Of a DNA stretch of 64,000 nt, positions 34,149-42,461 are shown piece after piece. The DNA lies in contig OZ242212.1 of the NCBI GenBank assembly GCA_965206355.1, positions 1,116,001-1,180,000 of the forward strand. Direction: 5' to 3'. A program made the position numbers and the translations under genes. The notes beneath the pieces are model-generated. The model did no database searches and was not told where the DNA came from. It worked only from the letters and a program-made list of their open reading frames with translations. The stretch's first letter is position 1. Every line of letters begins with the position of its first letter. The stretch comes from Spongiihabitans sp965206355. Its GTDB lineage: Bacteria; Pseudomonadota; Gammaproteobacteria; Arenicellales; Poriferihabitantaceae.

Positions 34149-35699
34149 ATGACTAAAGATTACCCCGTAAATTATCTTAAAGCGATTCTCAATTCCCGTG
34201 TTTATGATGTGGCAAAAGAGACGCCGTTGGCGTTGTCGGCGCGATTGTCTGACCGTCTTAAAAGCCATGTCTGGTTGAAGCGGGAAGATATGCAACTGAC
34301 TTTCTGCTACAAAATTCGTGGCGCATACAACAAGATGGTCAGTTTAACGACTACCGAATTGCGCCGTGGTGTGGTTGTGGCATCGGCAGGCAATCATGCA
34401 CAAGGTGTTGCTATGAGTGCCAAACGGCTGGGTTGTGAGGCATTGATTGTGATGCCGCTTACTACGCCTTCCATTAAGATTGAAGCGGTTCGTCGCTGGG
34501 GTGCGGAAGTTAAATTGATTGGAGACAGCTTTGACGATGCTTTTGAATACGCGCAGTCTGTTTGTAAAAAACAGCGGCGAAAATTTATTAGCCCATTTGA
34601 TGACCCGTTGGTCATTGCTGGTCAGGGTACTGTTGGGCTTGAACTCATTAAGCAAAGCGCTACGCCGCCGGATGCGGTATTTGTGCCAGTTGGTGGTGGT
34701 GGTTTGATCGCCGGTGTTGCCATCTGCATTAAGCAATTACGACCAGAAATTAAAATCATCGGGGTTGAGCCTTTTGAATCTGATGTGTTGTATCAGTCAT
34801 TACAGGCAGGCAGACGAGTCAAATTAAAACGGGTCGGTATTTTTGCTGATGGTGTTGCGGTCAAGCAGGTTGGAAAAGAAAATTTTAAATTGTGTCGGGA
34901 TTTTGTTGATGAAGTGGTTAGGGTGAGTACAGATGAAATTTGTGCGGCAATCAAAGATATCTGCGAGGATACGCGCACTATCGTTGAGCCTGCTGGCGCA
35001 CTGAGTGTCGCTGGTATTAAGTGCTGGTTGAAAGACCAACGGGAGCAGGACAGGGCAAAAGGCAAAAGGCATAAAAAAATGAATCTGGTAGCAGTGGTGT
35101 CTGGGGCGAATATGAATTTTGATCGGTTGCGGCATGTTGCCGAACGCGCCGAAATCGGAGAGCGACGTGAAGCGATTATTGCCGTGACCATTCCTGAGCA
35201 ACGGGGGAGTTTTCGGCGATTTTATCGAACTCTGGGACAACGTAGCGTTTCCGAATTCAACTATAGATATGCTAGCGAGACACAAGCACATATTTTTGTC
35301 GGGGTGCAGATTAAACATCGTAATGAAAGTGATAAATTGATAAAGAGATTGGTGGCAAAAGGTTTTCCCAGTCTTGATTTAACCGAAAATGAGCTTGCTA
35401 AAATACATGCGCGCTATATGGTTGGTGGCAGGGTGCCTGAACTTAGTAATGAGCGACTATTTAGTTTTGAGTTTCCGGAACGCCCGGGTGCTTTGGGTGA
35501 TTTTGTGAATCGAATTGGAACAACTTGGAATATCACGTTATTTCATTACCGTAACCACGGCTCGGATTTTGGGCGGGTGTTATGCGGTATTCAGGTGCCC
35601 AATGATAGCCGTAAGGCGTTCAATGGTTTCCTGAAGAGTTTGGGTTACGCTTATCGCGAGGAGAGTGATAATCCGGTCTATACGTTATTTTTACGTTAG
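34149..35699 (+). CDS. ilvA: Biosynthetic threonine ammonia-lyase
   Basis: This 516-residue PLP enzyme converts threonine to 2-oxobutanoate, the entry to isoleucine synthesis. The PLP-lysine motif reads CYKIRGAYNKM, where relatives have SFKxRGAYN, an unusual but conservative change. Other blocks are ASAGNHAQGVA, GGGGLIAGVA (phosphate-binding loop) and IVEPAGALSVAG. Two ACT-like regulatory repeats occupy the C-terminal 170 residues (from about RREAIIAVTIPEQRGSFRRFY), so feedback inhibition by isoleucine is expected. Length is that of the regulated two-ACT form. Confidence 0.96.
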   Translation: MTKDYPVNYLKAILNSRVYDVAKETPLALSARLSDRLKSHVWLKREDMQLTFCYKIRGAYNKMVSLTTTELRRGVVVASAGNHAQGVAMSAKRLGCEALIVMPLTTPSIKIEAVRRWGAEVKLIGDSFDDAFEYAQSVCKKQRRKFISPFDDPLVIAGQGTVGLELIKQSATPPDAVFVPVGGGGLIAGVAICIKQLRPEIKIIGVEPFESDVLYQSLQAGRRVKLKRVGIFADGVAVKQVGKENFKLCRDFVDEVVRVSTDEICAAIKDICEDTRTIVEPAGALSVAGIKCWLKDQREQDRAKGKRHKKMNLVAVVSGANMNFDRLRHVAERAEIGERREAIIAVTIPEQRGSFRRFYRTLGQRSVSEFNYRYASETQAHIFVGVQIKHRNESDKLIKRLVAKGFPSLDLTENELAKIHARYMVGGRVPELSNERLFSFEFPERPGALGDFVNRIGTTWNITLFHYRNHGSDFGRVLCGIQVPNDSRKAFNGFLKSLGYAYREESDNPVYTLFLR

Positions 35700-35717
35700 C
35701 CGACAGTCCACAACAAA

Positions 35718-35945
35718 ATGAGCAAAATAGACATCAGCGCAGAAGTGGAACTGGGTGGAATTTATAATATTCCCGGGGAAGGCTTTGTGGTTGAGCTGAA
35801 AATATTGGATGCCGCTTACCTTTTTGATAAGCAGGGATTGCAATACCGGATTATTGAAAAAAAACAAAAAGGTTACGCTAGTACGGTCGAAGAAATGGCA
35901 CTGACACAAATCAATAATTTCGAACCTGTGTTTGATTTATGCTAA
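35718..35945 (+). CDS. Conserved-looking 75-residue protein of unknown function
   Basis: The frame MSKIDISAEVELGGIYNIPGE runs for 75 codons and overlaps the phosphopantetheinyl transferase start by 7 bp (ATGCTAA). The spacing from ilvA (18 bp) and the overlap suggest one transcript. No membrane segment, signal or known motif is visible; it is acidic and mixed alpha/beta by inspection. I do not recognise the family. Confidence 0.55.
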   Translation: MSKIDISAEVELGGIYNIPGEGFVVELKILDAAYLFDKQGLQYRIIEKKQKGYASTVEEMALTQINNFEPVFDLC

Positions 35946-36928
35946 CCGATGATAAGGCGGTTGCCGAATGCCCCTTTTTCTGGAACGACACTGCTACAGG
36001 AGCCTGTTCAAAACAGTCTCTTCAGAAAAATCAAATACACTTATGGATGGTGTCTCTGAATGGGTTTGCGACACGCTACGCCTGTTCATCTAAAAACGGC
36101 TGTTCCACAACAGCGGCTATGTCCGACTTGTCGGTGCCGCCTGACGCGGAGATATTAACCCAAGCGGAAAATAAGCGAGCCAGCCGCATCGTCAATAACG
36201 CCCGCCGCAAGGACTATCTTGGTGGCAGAGTAGGGTTGCGAACTTTGTTATCTGCTTATACTGGAATCAGCAATGCTGAGCTTGAGTTTGGTTATGGAAG
36301 TCGTGGCAAGCCACGCTTATTGAATACGGTTTCTAAACGGAAGCTGGCATTTAATTACAGCTTATCCAGAGGCTATGCCTTGTACGCATTTGGCTGGGAT
36401 ATGGAATTGGGTGTTGATCTGGAAATTTTTCCGCGCACGATTTCCACTGATCGTTTGGCAAAACGTATATTAACCGAGCGCGAACAAGGTGCTTGGCACA
36501 GCGTTGATCAAGCACAACGGCATCACGCTATGCTGGCATGTTGGACTAGGAAAGAAGCTTATGGCAAGGTGCTAGGTGTCGGTATCCGATACAATATGAA
36601 TCAAGTCAATTTGTTTACCGATTTGCAACAGGCGCGATGGTGTAGCACTGTTTCTGGTTTATTCGATAACGAAGCAGCCTGCTCAGAATTGTTTCCGCAA
36701 CTATTGCCGCCACAGTCGCTGCGTCCCCTGAAACAACCTATACAACAATTACAGGGGGTTCAACTGGCCTTACCTGTTTGCGGTGTCGCATCGCTGATGT
36801 ATGCAGAAAATACCGAAAACACCATGCCAGCAAACGAAGCTGAAAATGCCGTCTCTGAATGCAATCGGGCAGGGTCGGTCGCCATCAGCCATAATCCTGA
36901 ACTGTCGACTTTTCAATTGTACTTGTGA
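35939..36928 (+). CDS. 4'-phosphopantetheinyl transferase, Sfp type
   Basis: This 329-residue enzyme transfers phosphopantetheine from CoA to carrier proteins. Visible motifs are GRVGLRTLLSAY, GSRGKPRLLN, FNYSLSRGYALYAF, the magnesium-binding LGVDLEIFPR and CWTRKEAYGKVLGVGI, all characteristic of Sfp/HetI. About 70 extra N-terminal residues and a 70-residue C-terminal tail have no recognised function. The low-complexity start (ACSKQSLQKNQ) could mean translation begins later. No carrier protein or synthase gene is in the window. Confidence 0.88.
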   Translation: MLTDDKAVAECPFFWNDTATGACSKQSLQKNQIHLWMVSLNGFATRYACSSKNGCSTTAAMSDLSVPPDAEILTQAENKRASRIVNNARRKDYLGGRVGLRTLLSAYTGISNAELEFGYGSRGKPRLLNTVSKRKLAFNYSLSRGYALYAFGWDMELGVDLEIFPRTISTDRLAKRILTEREQGAWHSVDQAQRHHAMLACWTRKEAYGKVLGVGIRYNMNQVNLFTDLQQARWCSTVSGLFDNEAACSELFPQLLPPQSLRPLKQPIQQLQGVQLALPVCGVASLMYAENTENTMPANEAENAVSECNRAGSVAISHNPELSTFQLYL

Positions 36929-37336
36929 GGGCTGGTGGATGGGTGTGCGGCTGTAAGCCGCGCCTTGTTTTACAAAAATTTTAAGTTCATTTTACAAATA
37001 TTTTTTGGGGATCATTTGCGACTGAGCTTTAAGCGGCTTTTAATTACTTCTTGTTGGCTAATTTAACCGTGGTGATGTAGCCACCATTATTGTCGATTGT
37101 ATGCGTACAGGATGTGCATTTGTAATTTTAGAAGAAAGGAAGGAGCTACTGAAGTCTTTGGAGGCTGAAAGGCTGAACATGAACGCTGGGAAGCTGAACG
37201 CCTGAAGACTAAACAGACAACCAGATAAATAAGCGGATTAAAGAAGTTGTTACGTTGACGTTCAGGCGTTTTCACAATAAGCTGCGCAAACAAAATGGCC
37301 TGTCGTCTGGGTATTGAATGTAGTACACTCTCCGCT
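36929..37336. other. 408-bp gap with one hairpin, no gene seen
   Basis: GCGGCT, loop GTA, AGCCGC at 36946-36960 is followed by CTTGTTTT, a weak possible terminator for the preceding operon. The rest is AT-rich without a convincing coding frame, tRNA or repeat. Confidence 0.45.
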
Positions 37337-37783
37337 ATGAATACGGTTGCTTTTGACACGCTCGCCTTTGCCAAACGCTTGCAGGAAGCAGGGGTTCCGG
37401 CTGTGCAGGCGGAGGCGCATGCGATTGCACAAGCGGATTTTCTAACCCACCACCTGCTGAGCGAAGTCGCCACAAAGATCGATCTTAAAGCATTGGAGGT
37501 CGCCACTAAGACCGATCTCAAAGCATTGGAGGTCGCCACCAAGACCGATCTTAAAGCATTGGAGGTTGCCACCAAGACCGATCTCAAAGCCCTGAAAGCC
37601 GATATCAAAGCACTGGAGATTGCCACTAAAGCTGACATCACGGCACTGAAAGACGCCACTAGAGCCGATTTGGCTGATATGCGAGTTGCTCTGGCGGGGA
37701 TGGAAACCAAACTCAGTTTGCGGATGCTGTTTATGGTGGGTGCGCTGGCTACCTTGATGACCTTTTTTAAGTTTATGGGATAA
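37337..37783 (+). CDS. DUF1640-like coiled-coil membrane protein
   Basis: I chose ATG 37337 (MNTVAFDTLAFAKRLQEAGVP), which gives the DUF1640/CCDC90-type N-terminus (F..L.FA+.L..AG....QAEA.A.A). The 148-residue protein has a short array of 11-residue units EVATKTDLKAL (four at about residues 43-86, then shorter variants) forming a coiled coil, and ends in one hydrophobic segment (LFMVGALATLMTFFKFM). Eukaryotic relatives are mitochondrial MCUR1-like proteins; the bacterial function is unknown. The opposite-strand open frame across this gene is an artefact of its repeats. Confidence 0.8.
   Translation: MNTVAFDTLAFAKRLQEAGVPAVQAEAHAIAQADFLTHHLLSEVATKIDLKALEVATKTDLKALEVATKTDLKALEVATKTDLKALKADIKALEIATKADITALKDATRADLADMRVALAGMETKLSLRMLFMVGALATLMTFFKFMG
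37463..37594 (+). repeat. Four 33-bp in-frame tandem repeats
   Basis: Units encode EVATKxDLKAL and are nearly identical in DNA. The same repeat length, 33 bp, occurs in the unrelated gene at 5062. Confidence 0.85.
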
Positions 37784-37847
37784 TTACTCGGGCTCTTTCC
37801 TCAGGCTACTCCCTCACGCTCCTTCCCGAGCAACACTATTCGGTGGC

Positions 37848-38297
37848 TTACTCAGCCTGATCAACCATATACTGTACTGCTGCGGTAACGGCATTATCGC
37901 TGAGAGAGACATTGCCACCTTTGGCTGGCATGACACCAGTTGCGCCGCTAAAACCTTGGATGGCATGTGCCGTCAGGGTGTCGATGCCTTGTTCAATGCG
38001 TTCGCTCCAATCGCTGGCTTTTCCTAAAACAGGTGAGCCGGCAACACCGCTGTTGTGGCAGACAGCACAGGTGCGGTTGTAAATCGTTTCACCATCTTCG
38101 CCAGTATCGCTGTCGCCTGCATCGTCTGCATCATCCGTTCGCACTTTGTCTATCTGCAGTTTTCCGACTGCGGATACTCTGGCTTTTAGAGACGCGGGTG
38201 AGTTATGGATGGCAAGTGCAGAGGAGAAAGACGTTGCGAATAATAGTGAGGAAAACATGGCGACGATGCCACGCATGCTTATACTAAAAAATTTCAT
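37848..38297 (-). CDS. Cytochrome c5-like monohaem protein
   Basis: This 149-residue secreted protein begins with a signal sequence (MKFFSISMRGIVAMFSSLLFATSFSSALA). The haem-binding CAVCH motif lies at residues 77-81 and the distal ligand is the methionine of MPAKGG at 123-128, the cytochrome c5 signature. An acidic linker (DDADDAGDSDTGEDGE) separates them from the signal peptide. It would shuttle electrons in the periplasm. It is divergent from amt across 529 bp. Confidence 0.9.
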   Translation of the reverse strand: MKFFSISMRGIVAMFSSLLFATSFSSALAIHNSPASLKARVSAVGKLQIDKVRTDDADDAGDSDTGEDGETIYNRTCAVCHNSGVAGSPVLGKASDWSERIEQGIDTLTAHAIQGFSGATGVMPAKGGNVSLSDNAVTAAVQYMVDQAE

Positions 38298-38826
38298 GGC
38301 TAATTATGTTGTTTATGTTGTCGGGAGACGGGTTGTTTGAACAAGTTCAAGGCGAATTCTAGCATTTTTCAAATGATTTTTATGGATATATTTTTTTGGC
38401 ATAGCGTTGTCTTACTAATGCTGTTTTATCAATGTTGTGAATGCGCAATGTGGTTGATGCGGTCTGCTCATAAAATAAATTGATTTTATTGATAAATTAT
38501 TTTTGTGATTTATTGTGCCATTTATGTACCACATTAAGGAAAAACAATTTATTTCCAATCTGTTTTTCAGTTACAGTAATGCGCATTGGTGTCATTGTCG
38601 TTCAATACGAGGTAGTCGCAGTGGCTGGCTAGAAGGCCTGGGTAGATAGTTGGACAGATAAAATGAGTGCGCAGGAAGTGCTAGCGTACCGATAATATAC
38701 ATTGAACACCAGCGCATTGATGGCGTAACAGATGACGGTTTCTACGGGTTGGTTTTTTGCCTGATTCGGGAATCTGATTAAACTGTTACAATCAACAATC
38801 ACTAAAATTAGATGAGGATTTGAACT
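38298..38826. other. 529-bp divergent promoter region between cytochrome c5 and amt
   Basis: The stretch is AT-rich (long T and TTTATT tracts at 38380-38520) and has no coding frame of note. The strong AT content and the divergent genes suggest promoters for both, but I cannot place -35 or -10 boxes with confidence. A partial sigma-54-like match near 38396 is too weak to call. Confidence 0.4.
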
Positions 38827-40227
38827 ATGACTAATGAGCTTTCATCGCTAGTTGTTATATTTACCGAGTTTTATTACTGGATTACGGTGCCCCTGATGTT
38901 TCTGATTCATGTCGGCTTCTGCATGTATGAAGTCGGTGCATCGCGCTACAAGAACCACATGCACACCCTGATGAAAAATACCATGCTGATCCCTTTGGTG
39001 ACCGTGACATTTTTCTTTTTCGGTTGGTGGCTTTATTTCGCACTGGTTAATGGTCCGGGTATCAATGGCGGTCTGGTAACCGCCTCCAATGCCACTCCTT
39101 GGAGTGAATTGATGGGCGCACATCTGGGCGGGGCAGCCATACAAAATACGCTGAGCGTTGATGACACCAGTTACTGGGCGCGTATCAATGGCGTATTCTG
39201 GGCAGCCTTTTTGCTGTTTTCCTGGACTGCTGCATCAATCGTTTCCGGCTCGGTTATCGAACGTATCCGCCCCAGTGCATTCTGGATACTGGCTGTGCTG
39301 ATTGGCTCGTTTACATGGATTATTGACGCTTCATGGGGATGGTCATGGAATGGCTGGATGGTGCAGTTGCTGGGCTATCATGATGCTTATGCCTCGGGTG
39401 TTATCCACGCTGTAGCGGGTGGCTTTGCGCTGGGTATATTGGTGGTTTTAGGACCGCGAATTGGCAAATTTGCCAGTGATGGTTCGCCAAGAAATATTAA
39501 CCCGCATAATCCCTGGTTGGTGACTATCGGGCTGTTCCTGATATACACCGGATTCTGGGGCTTCTATGTTGCCTGTAACATTCCTATCATTGATGTTTAT
39601 GGCGGGGCGATGCTGGATGTTGCTGATAAAAGCTATTTCAGTGCCACCAATATCTATCTGCAACCGACCACGCTGTCTGCCATTACTTTTAACTTCCTGA
39701 TGTCATTGTCAGGTGGATTGATGGCTGCTTATATGGTTTCCAAAGGTGATGCGTTCTGGACTTATTCCGGCGGATTGGCGGGCGTAATCGCCGCCTCAGC
39801 GGGGAACGATCTGTACCACCCGATTCAGGCGATGCTGATTGCGGCTGTTGTCGTGGTCATTATCTACAAGATGCACCATTGGGTTGAGCGTGTATTCAAA
39901 ATTGATGATGCGGTTGGTGCTGTTGCGGTGCATGGTTATGCCGGTTTTCTGGGCGTGGTTATTGCAGGCTTTATGCTCTGGGGCTATCCATCATCTCCCT
40001 TTGAAGGGTATGCGGTAATTACCCCGTGGGGACAATTCGCCGGTGCAATAATTATGTTCTTTGTTCTGGGATTTATTCCAGCTTGGGTTGCGTCTAAAAT
40101 TTTAAGCGCTATGGGTTTGCTTCGTATTCCGCGTGAACTCGAATTGGTTGGTCTGGATATGAGTTCCGAAGCGCAACGGCAGGTAGATGCACAGGCTGTT
40201 AGAGAAACCATTCGCAACGAAGCCTGA
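38827..40227 (+). CDS. Ammonium transporter, Amt/Rh family
   Basis: This 466-residue membrane protein has about eleven hydrophobic segments. The pattern GVFWAAFLLFSWTAAS, IIDASWGWSWNGWM, SGVIHAVAGGFALGILVVLGPR and DDAVGAVAVHGYAGFLGVV matches Amt, including the paired channel histidines (HAVAGG and HGYAG). The usual position of the phenylalanine-rich gate differs (FYYWITVPLMFLIHVGFCMYEVG), so selectivity could be for ammonium or methylammonium. There is no signal peptide. It is followed by a small membrane-protein gene and has the amidotransferase operon nearby. A glnK gene is not present. Confidence 0.93.
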   Translation: MTNELSSLVVIFTEFYYWITVPLMFLIHVGFCMYEVGASRYKNHMHTLMKNTMLIPLVTVTFFFFGWWLYFALVNGPGINGGLVTASNATPWSELMGAHLGGAAIQNTLSVDDTSYWARINGVFWAAFLLFSWTAASIVSGSVIERIRPSAFWILAVLIGSFTWIIDASWGWSWNGWMVQLLGYHDAYASGVIHAVAGGFALGILVVLGPRIGKFASDGSPRNINPHNPWLVTIGLFLIYTGFWGFYVACNIPIIDVYGGAMLDVADKSYFSATNIYLQPTTLSAITFNFLMSLSGGLMAAYMVSKGDAFWTYSGGLAGVIAASAGNDLYHPIQAMLIAAVVVVIIYKMHHWVERVFKIDDAVGAVAVHGYAGFLGVVIAGFMLWGYPSSPFEGYAVITPWGQFAGAIIMFFVLGFIPAWVASKILSAMGLLRIPRELELVGLDMSSEAQRQVDAQAVRETIRNEA

Positions 40228-40301
40228 GCTTGATTTAGAATTATTGACTTTTTATACAAGGGTGTCTCTGCTCATTAACGATGTTTTTGTGAGCGTAAGA
40301 A

Positions 40302-40336
40302 AGTCCCGTGCGCATCAAGATAGCCAGCGCGGGACT
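40302..40336 (+). other. Stem-loop between amt and the small membrane-protein gene
   Basis: AGTCCCGTGC pairs with GCGCGGGACT (one G-U pair) around a 15-nt loop, with no following T-tract, so it is more likely an mRNA processing or stability structure than a terminator. Confidence 0.5.
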
Positions 40337-40402
40337 GACGGCGCAATCGCGAAACAAGATAATTAACAGCGATACCCATAAACCTTAACACTGGAGATTA
40401 TT

Positions 40403-40651
40403 ATGGCAACAGGTATGGTGAACAACTGGATCAATGTCGATACACTGGGTCCTATTTATCCTTTCGTAGGCTCTGAAAGTACATTAGTGCTGATTGGTTT
40501 GGCTTTCTGGCTACTTTGGCATGTTTGGCAAATAAAGTCGGAATCGACCGAGTTCAAAATGGATATTGAGAAAATCGAACGGCACGGTGGTGTCGCTAAA
40601 GTGCTGGATAATGAAGGCGAGCGCGAGATTAGTGATTTGGCGGGCAGGTGA
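40403..40651 (+). CDS. Small single-pass membrane protein beside amt
   Basis: This 82-residue protein begins MATGMVNNWINVDTLGPIYPFVG, has one hydrophobic segment (about 27-45, TLVLIGLAFWLLWHVWQI) and a charged tail (DIEKIERHGGVAKVLDNEG). CTGGAG lies 8 bp upstream. It follows amt on the same strand, 175 bp downstream, so the two likely share a transcript. I do not know its family. Its position suggests a companion or accessory subunit for the transporter, as inference only. Confidence 0.7.
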   Translation: MATGMVNNWINVDTLGPIYPFVGSESTLVLIGLAFWLLWHVWQIKSESTEFKMDIEKIERHGGVAKVLDNEGEREISDLAGR

Positions 40652-40676
40652 TTATTTTTAATTTTTGTGACTAACT

Positions 40677-40838
40677 GAGACTTTTGCACGGAAGATGATT
40701 TCGCTTTCAGGCAAGGCAAAAACGCACGGAATGAGGGAGTTTATGCTTATAAATGACCGATTGAGTACGATTTTACCAACAGTAGGCGCTTTTAGGCGAC
40801 GCAGCATGCAGGTGAAATGGCTTTCGTGCAAAGCTCTC
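40677..40838 (+). mobile_element. Short mobile repeat, copy 18 (162-bp form), in the amt 3' region
   Basis: Complete copy of the GAGTACG variant. The direct repeat taact occurs at 40672-40676 and 40839-40843. It sits between the end of the small membrane-protein gene and the terminator at 40852. Confidence 0.96.
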
Positions 40839-40851
40839 TAACTTTATTTGT

Positions 40852-40884
40852 GCCCCTTCACGGCCCGCCGTGAAGGGGCTTTTC
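40852..40884 (+). terminator. Rho-independent terminator of the amt operon
   Basis: GCCCCTTCACGG pairs with CCGTGAAGGGGC around a 4-nt loop, followed by TTTTCT. It is a perfect 12-bp stem. The mobile repeat now lies between it and its gene. Confidence 0.88.
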
Positions 40885-40930
40885 TATGTTCCGGACAGAT
40901 GTGTTCGCTACGCAGGTTGAATGAACGGTT

Positions 40931-41428
40931 TTGATTCGCGGGATATTAAATTCCATTCCCGCCCGACCGGTACTGTACATCGCACCACTGGTGATGGTGT
41001 CGGTGTTGGTGTTTTATTATTGGGATCTGAAAAATCAGTGTACTGATCAGGTTAGTCAGCGCGAGTATTTCAGGCAGCACGTTCAGCAAGCAGCTGATAC
41101 GGGCAGTCTGTTACGGTTGGCGGATATAACCTCATTTGCTTGGCAACAGGTCAAAGGCTTTAGGGCTTTTAGACCGCAACAGCAAAGTAGAAGCTGTCCT
41201 TTTAAGTGGGATTGGTCAAGTCAGGAACGTCAGAACATTATTGATGCCGGTCAGTTATCGGTGATCATATTTATCCACGAAGGTTCGATTGCAAATTACA
41301 TCGAGTTTCAAAGCGATCGAATTAAAATAGATGATTTCGGAAAAATCTTAACCCCGGAAACCGCCTTGTTCAGGGTGCAACGTGTGCCGGATGTTGTTCA
41401 GGCATACCAGCTTTCTTTGCTACCTTGA
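40931..41428 (+). CDS. Hypothetical membrane-anchored protein
   Basis: The frame begins with a TTG (40931) as MIRGILNSIPARPVLY; an in-frame ATG at 40994 would remove part of the hydrophobic segment. The 165-residue protein has one N-terminal transmembrane stretch (about 14-31, LYIAPLVMVSVLVFYYW) then a polar domain rich in Gln. No family recognised. It is convergent with the GntR gene and has no clear Shine-Dalgarno sequence. Confidence 0.55.
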   Translation: MIRGILNSIPARPVLYIAPLVMVSVLVFYYWDLKNQCTDQVSQREYFRQHVQQAADTGSLLRLADITSFAWQQVKGFRAFRPQQQSRSCPFKWDWSSQERQNIIDAGQLSVIIFIHEGSIANYIEFQSDRIKIDDFGKILTPETALFRVQRVPDVVQAYQLSLLP

Positions 41429-41531
41429 TGGTCAGCAAGAGTTGCGAGTCTCGGGCTACTTTTTATGGAATGGGCAGAATATAACGCTGTCAGGCGAATG
41501 CACAGTGCCTCTGCACGGTTTGTGTATTCAA

Positions 41532-42212
41532 TCAAGTTCCGCCTAAATCCCGTTTTGCCTGATTTAGGTGTTGAATCATTAATGTTGATGCGCCTTCCAT
41601 ATCTCGCCGGATTATGGTTTTTAGCAGTGCGTGATGTTGTTGGTTGTATTGGGCGATCTTTCCCGAGGTTAATATACCGAGCTTGCGGTGGCTCCACTGA
41701 GTATGGTTGCGAATATCATTGATGCGCTGATATATCCAGATCAGTAAAGGGTTCTGAGAGTAGTTTGCTAGCATCAAATGGAACGCTTCGTCTGCGGATG
41801 AAAAAGAATTGGCATCTTGTTGTGCATTTACCGTATCCTCTAACATCTCTTGCAACTTTCTCAGTTCACGGTTGTTGGCGTTTGCGACAACTAACCTGAC
41901 AATATGGGGTTCTATTGCCAGACGAGTTTCAATCAAATCCAGCGGGCTGGTTTCTTCGGATATATCTTCCTGATCGAATTTGATGTCGTAATTTACAAAG
42001 GTGCCACTACCAAATTTTTTCCTGACAAAATTTGCGCGTTCCAGTTGATTGAGGGCGGATCTTACCGTGCCTCGCGCTACCGAATGCTGATCTGCCAGAC
42101 TGCGCTCGGAAGGTAAGCGTTCGTTGTAGGTGTAGTCGCCATTGATGATGGCTGCACGGATATGATTGAATAATCCGGTAGCACCTGTTGTAACTTTTAA
42201 GTGATCTTGCAT
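41532..42212 (-). CDS. GntR-family regulator, FadR/FCD subfamily
   Basis: This 226-residue regulator has a winged-helix DNA-binding domain (residues 15-75; LPSERSLADQHSVARGTVRSALNQLERANFV) and an all-helical FCD effector domain (LIETRLAIEPHIVRLV, then DEAFHLMLANYSQNPLL). It is divergent from the oxidoreductase and ligase operon at 42462, so it most likely represses or activates that operon in response to an operon-related small molecule. The intergenic region carries three copies of an ATGGTATA motif. Confidence 0.92.
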   Translation of the reverse strand: MQDHLKVTTGATGLFNHIRAAIINGDYTYNERLPSERSLADQHSVARGTVRSALNQLERANFVRKKFGSGTFVNYDIKFDQEDISEETSPLDLIETRLAIEPHIVRLVVANANNRELRKLQEMLEDTVNAQQDANSFSSADEAFHLMLANYSQNPLLIWIYQRINDIRNHTQWSHRKLGILTSGKIAQYNQQHHALLKTIIRRDMEGASTLMIQHLNQAKRDLGGT

Positions 42213-42265
42213 AGTCGTTGGTAGTAAGTTGCTTATGGGCTGATGGCCTTATAAATGGTTTATAA

Positions 42266-42407
42266 ATGGTATATACAATAATAGCAATTAATAACAATAT
42301 AGGTATTGTAAATCGTACAGAGTTAGTGGTTAAATAGCACTGGTTGCAAATTACCTTAAAATGGTATAAATTACATTCCATAATTAAATGTACTAAAACT
42401 ATACCAT
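42266..42407. promoter_or_regulatory. Three ATGGTATA sites, candidate GntR operators
   Basis: ATGGTATA is at 42266 and 42361, and its inverse TATACCAT at 42400-42407. The last two are inverted with a 31-bp gap. FadR-type proteins bind TGGT..ACCA palindromes, which these half-sites resemble. Confidence 0.6.
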
Positions 42408-42461
42408 AATTTAACAATCATAAGCAACATTATATTAACAATCACAAAATAGAAATAAACC

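Noticed and set aside
37087..37710. 207-codon minus-strand open frame
   Set aside because: Antisense of the 33-bp repeats in the DUF1640-like gene; it reads as low-complexity serine/alanine repeats.
38395..38412. Sigma-54 promoter for amt
   Set aside because: TTGGCATAGCGTTGT resembles the consensus but lacks the essential GC of the -12 element and is over 400 bp from amt.
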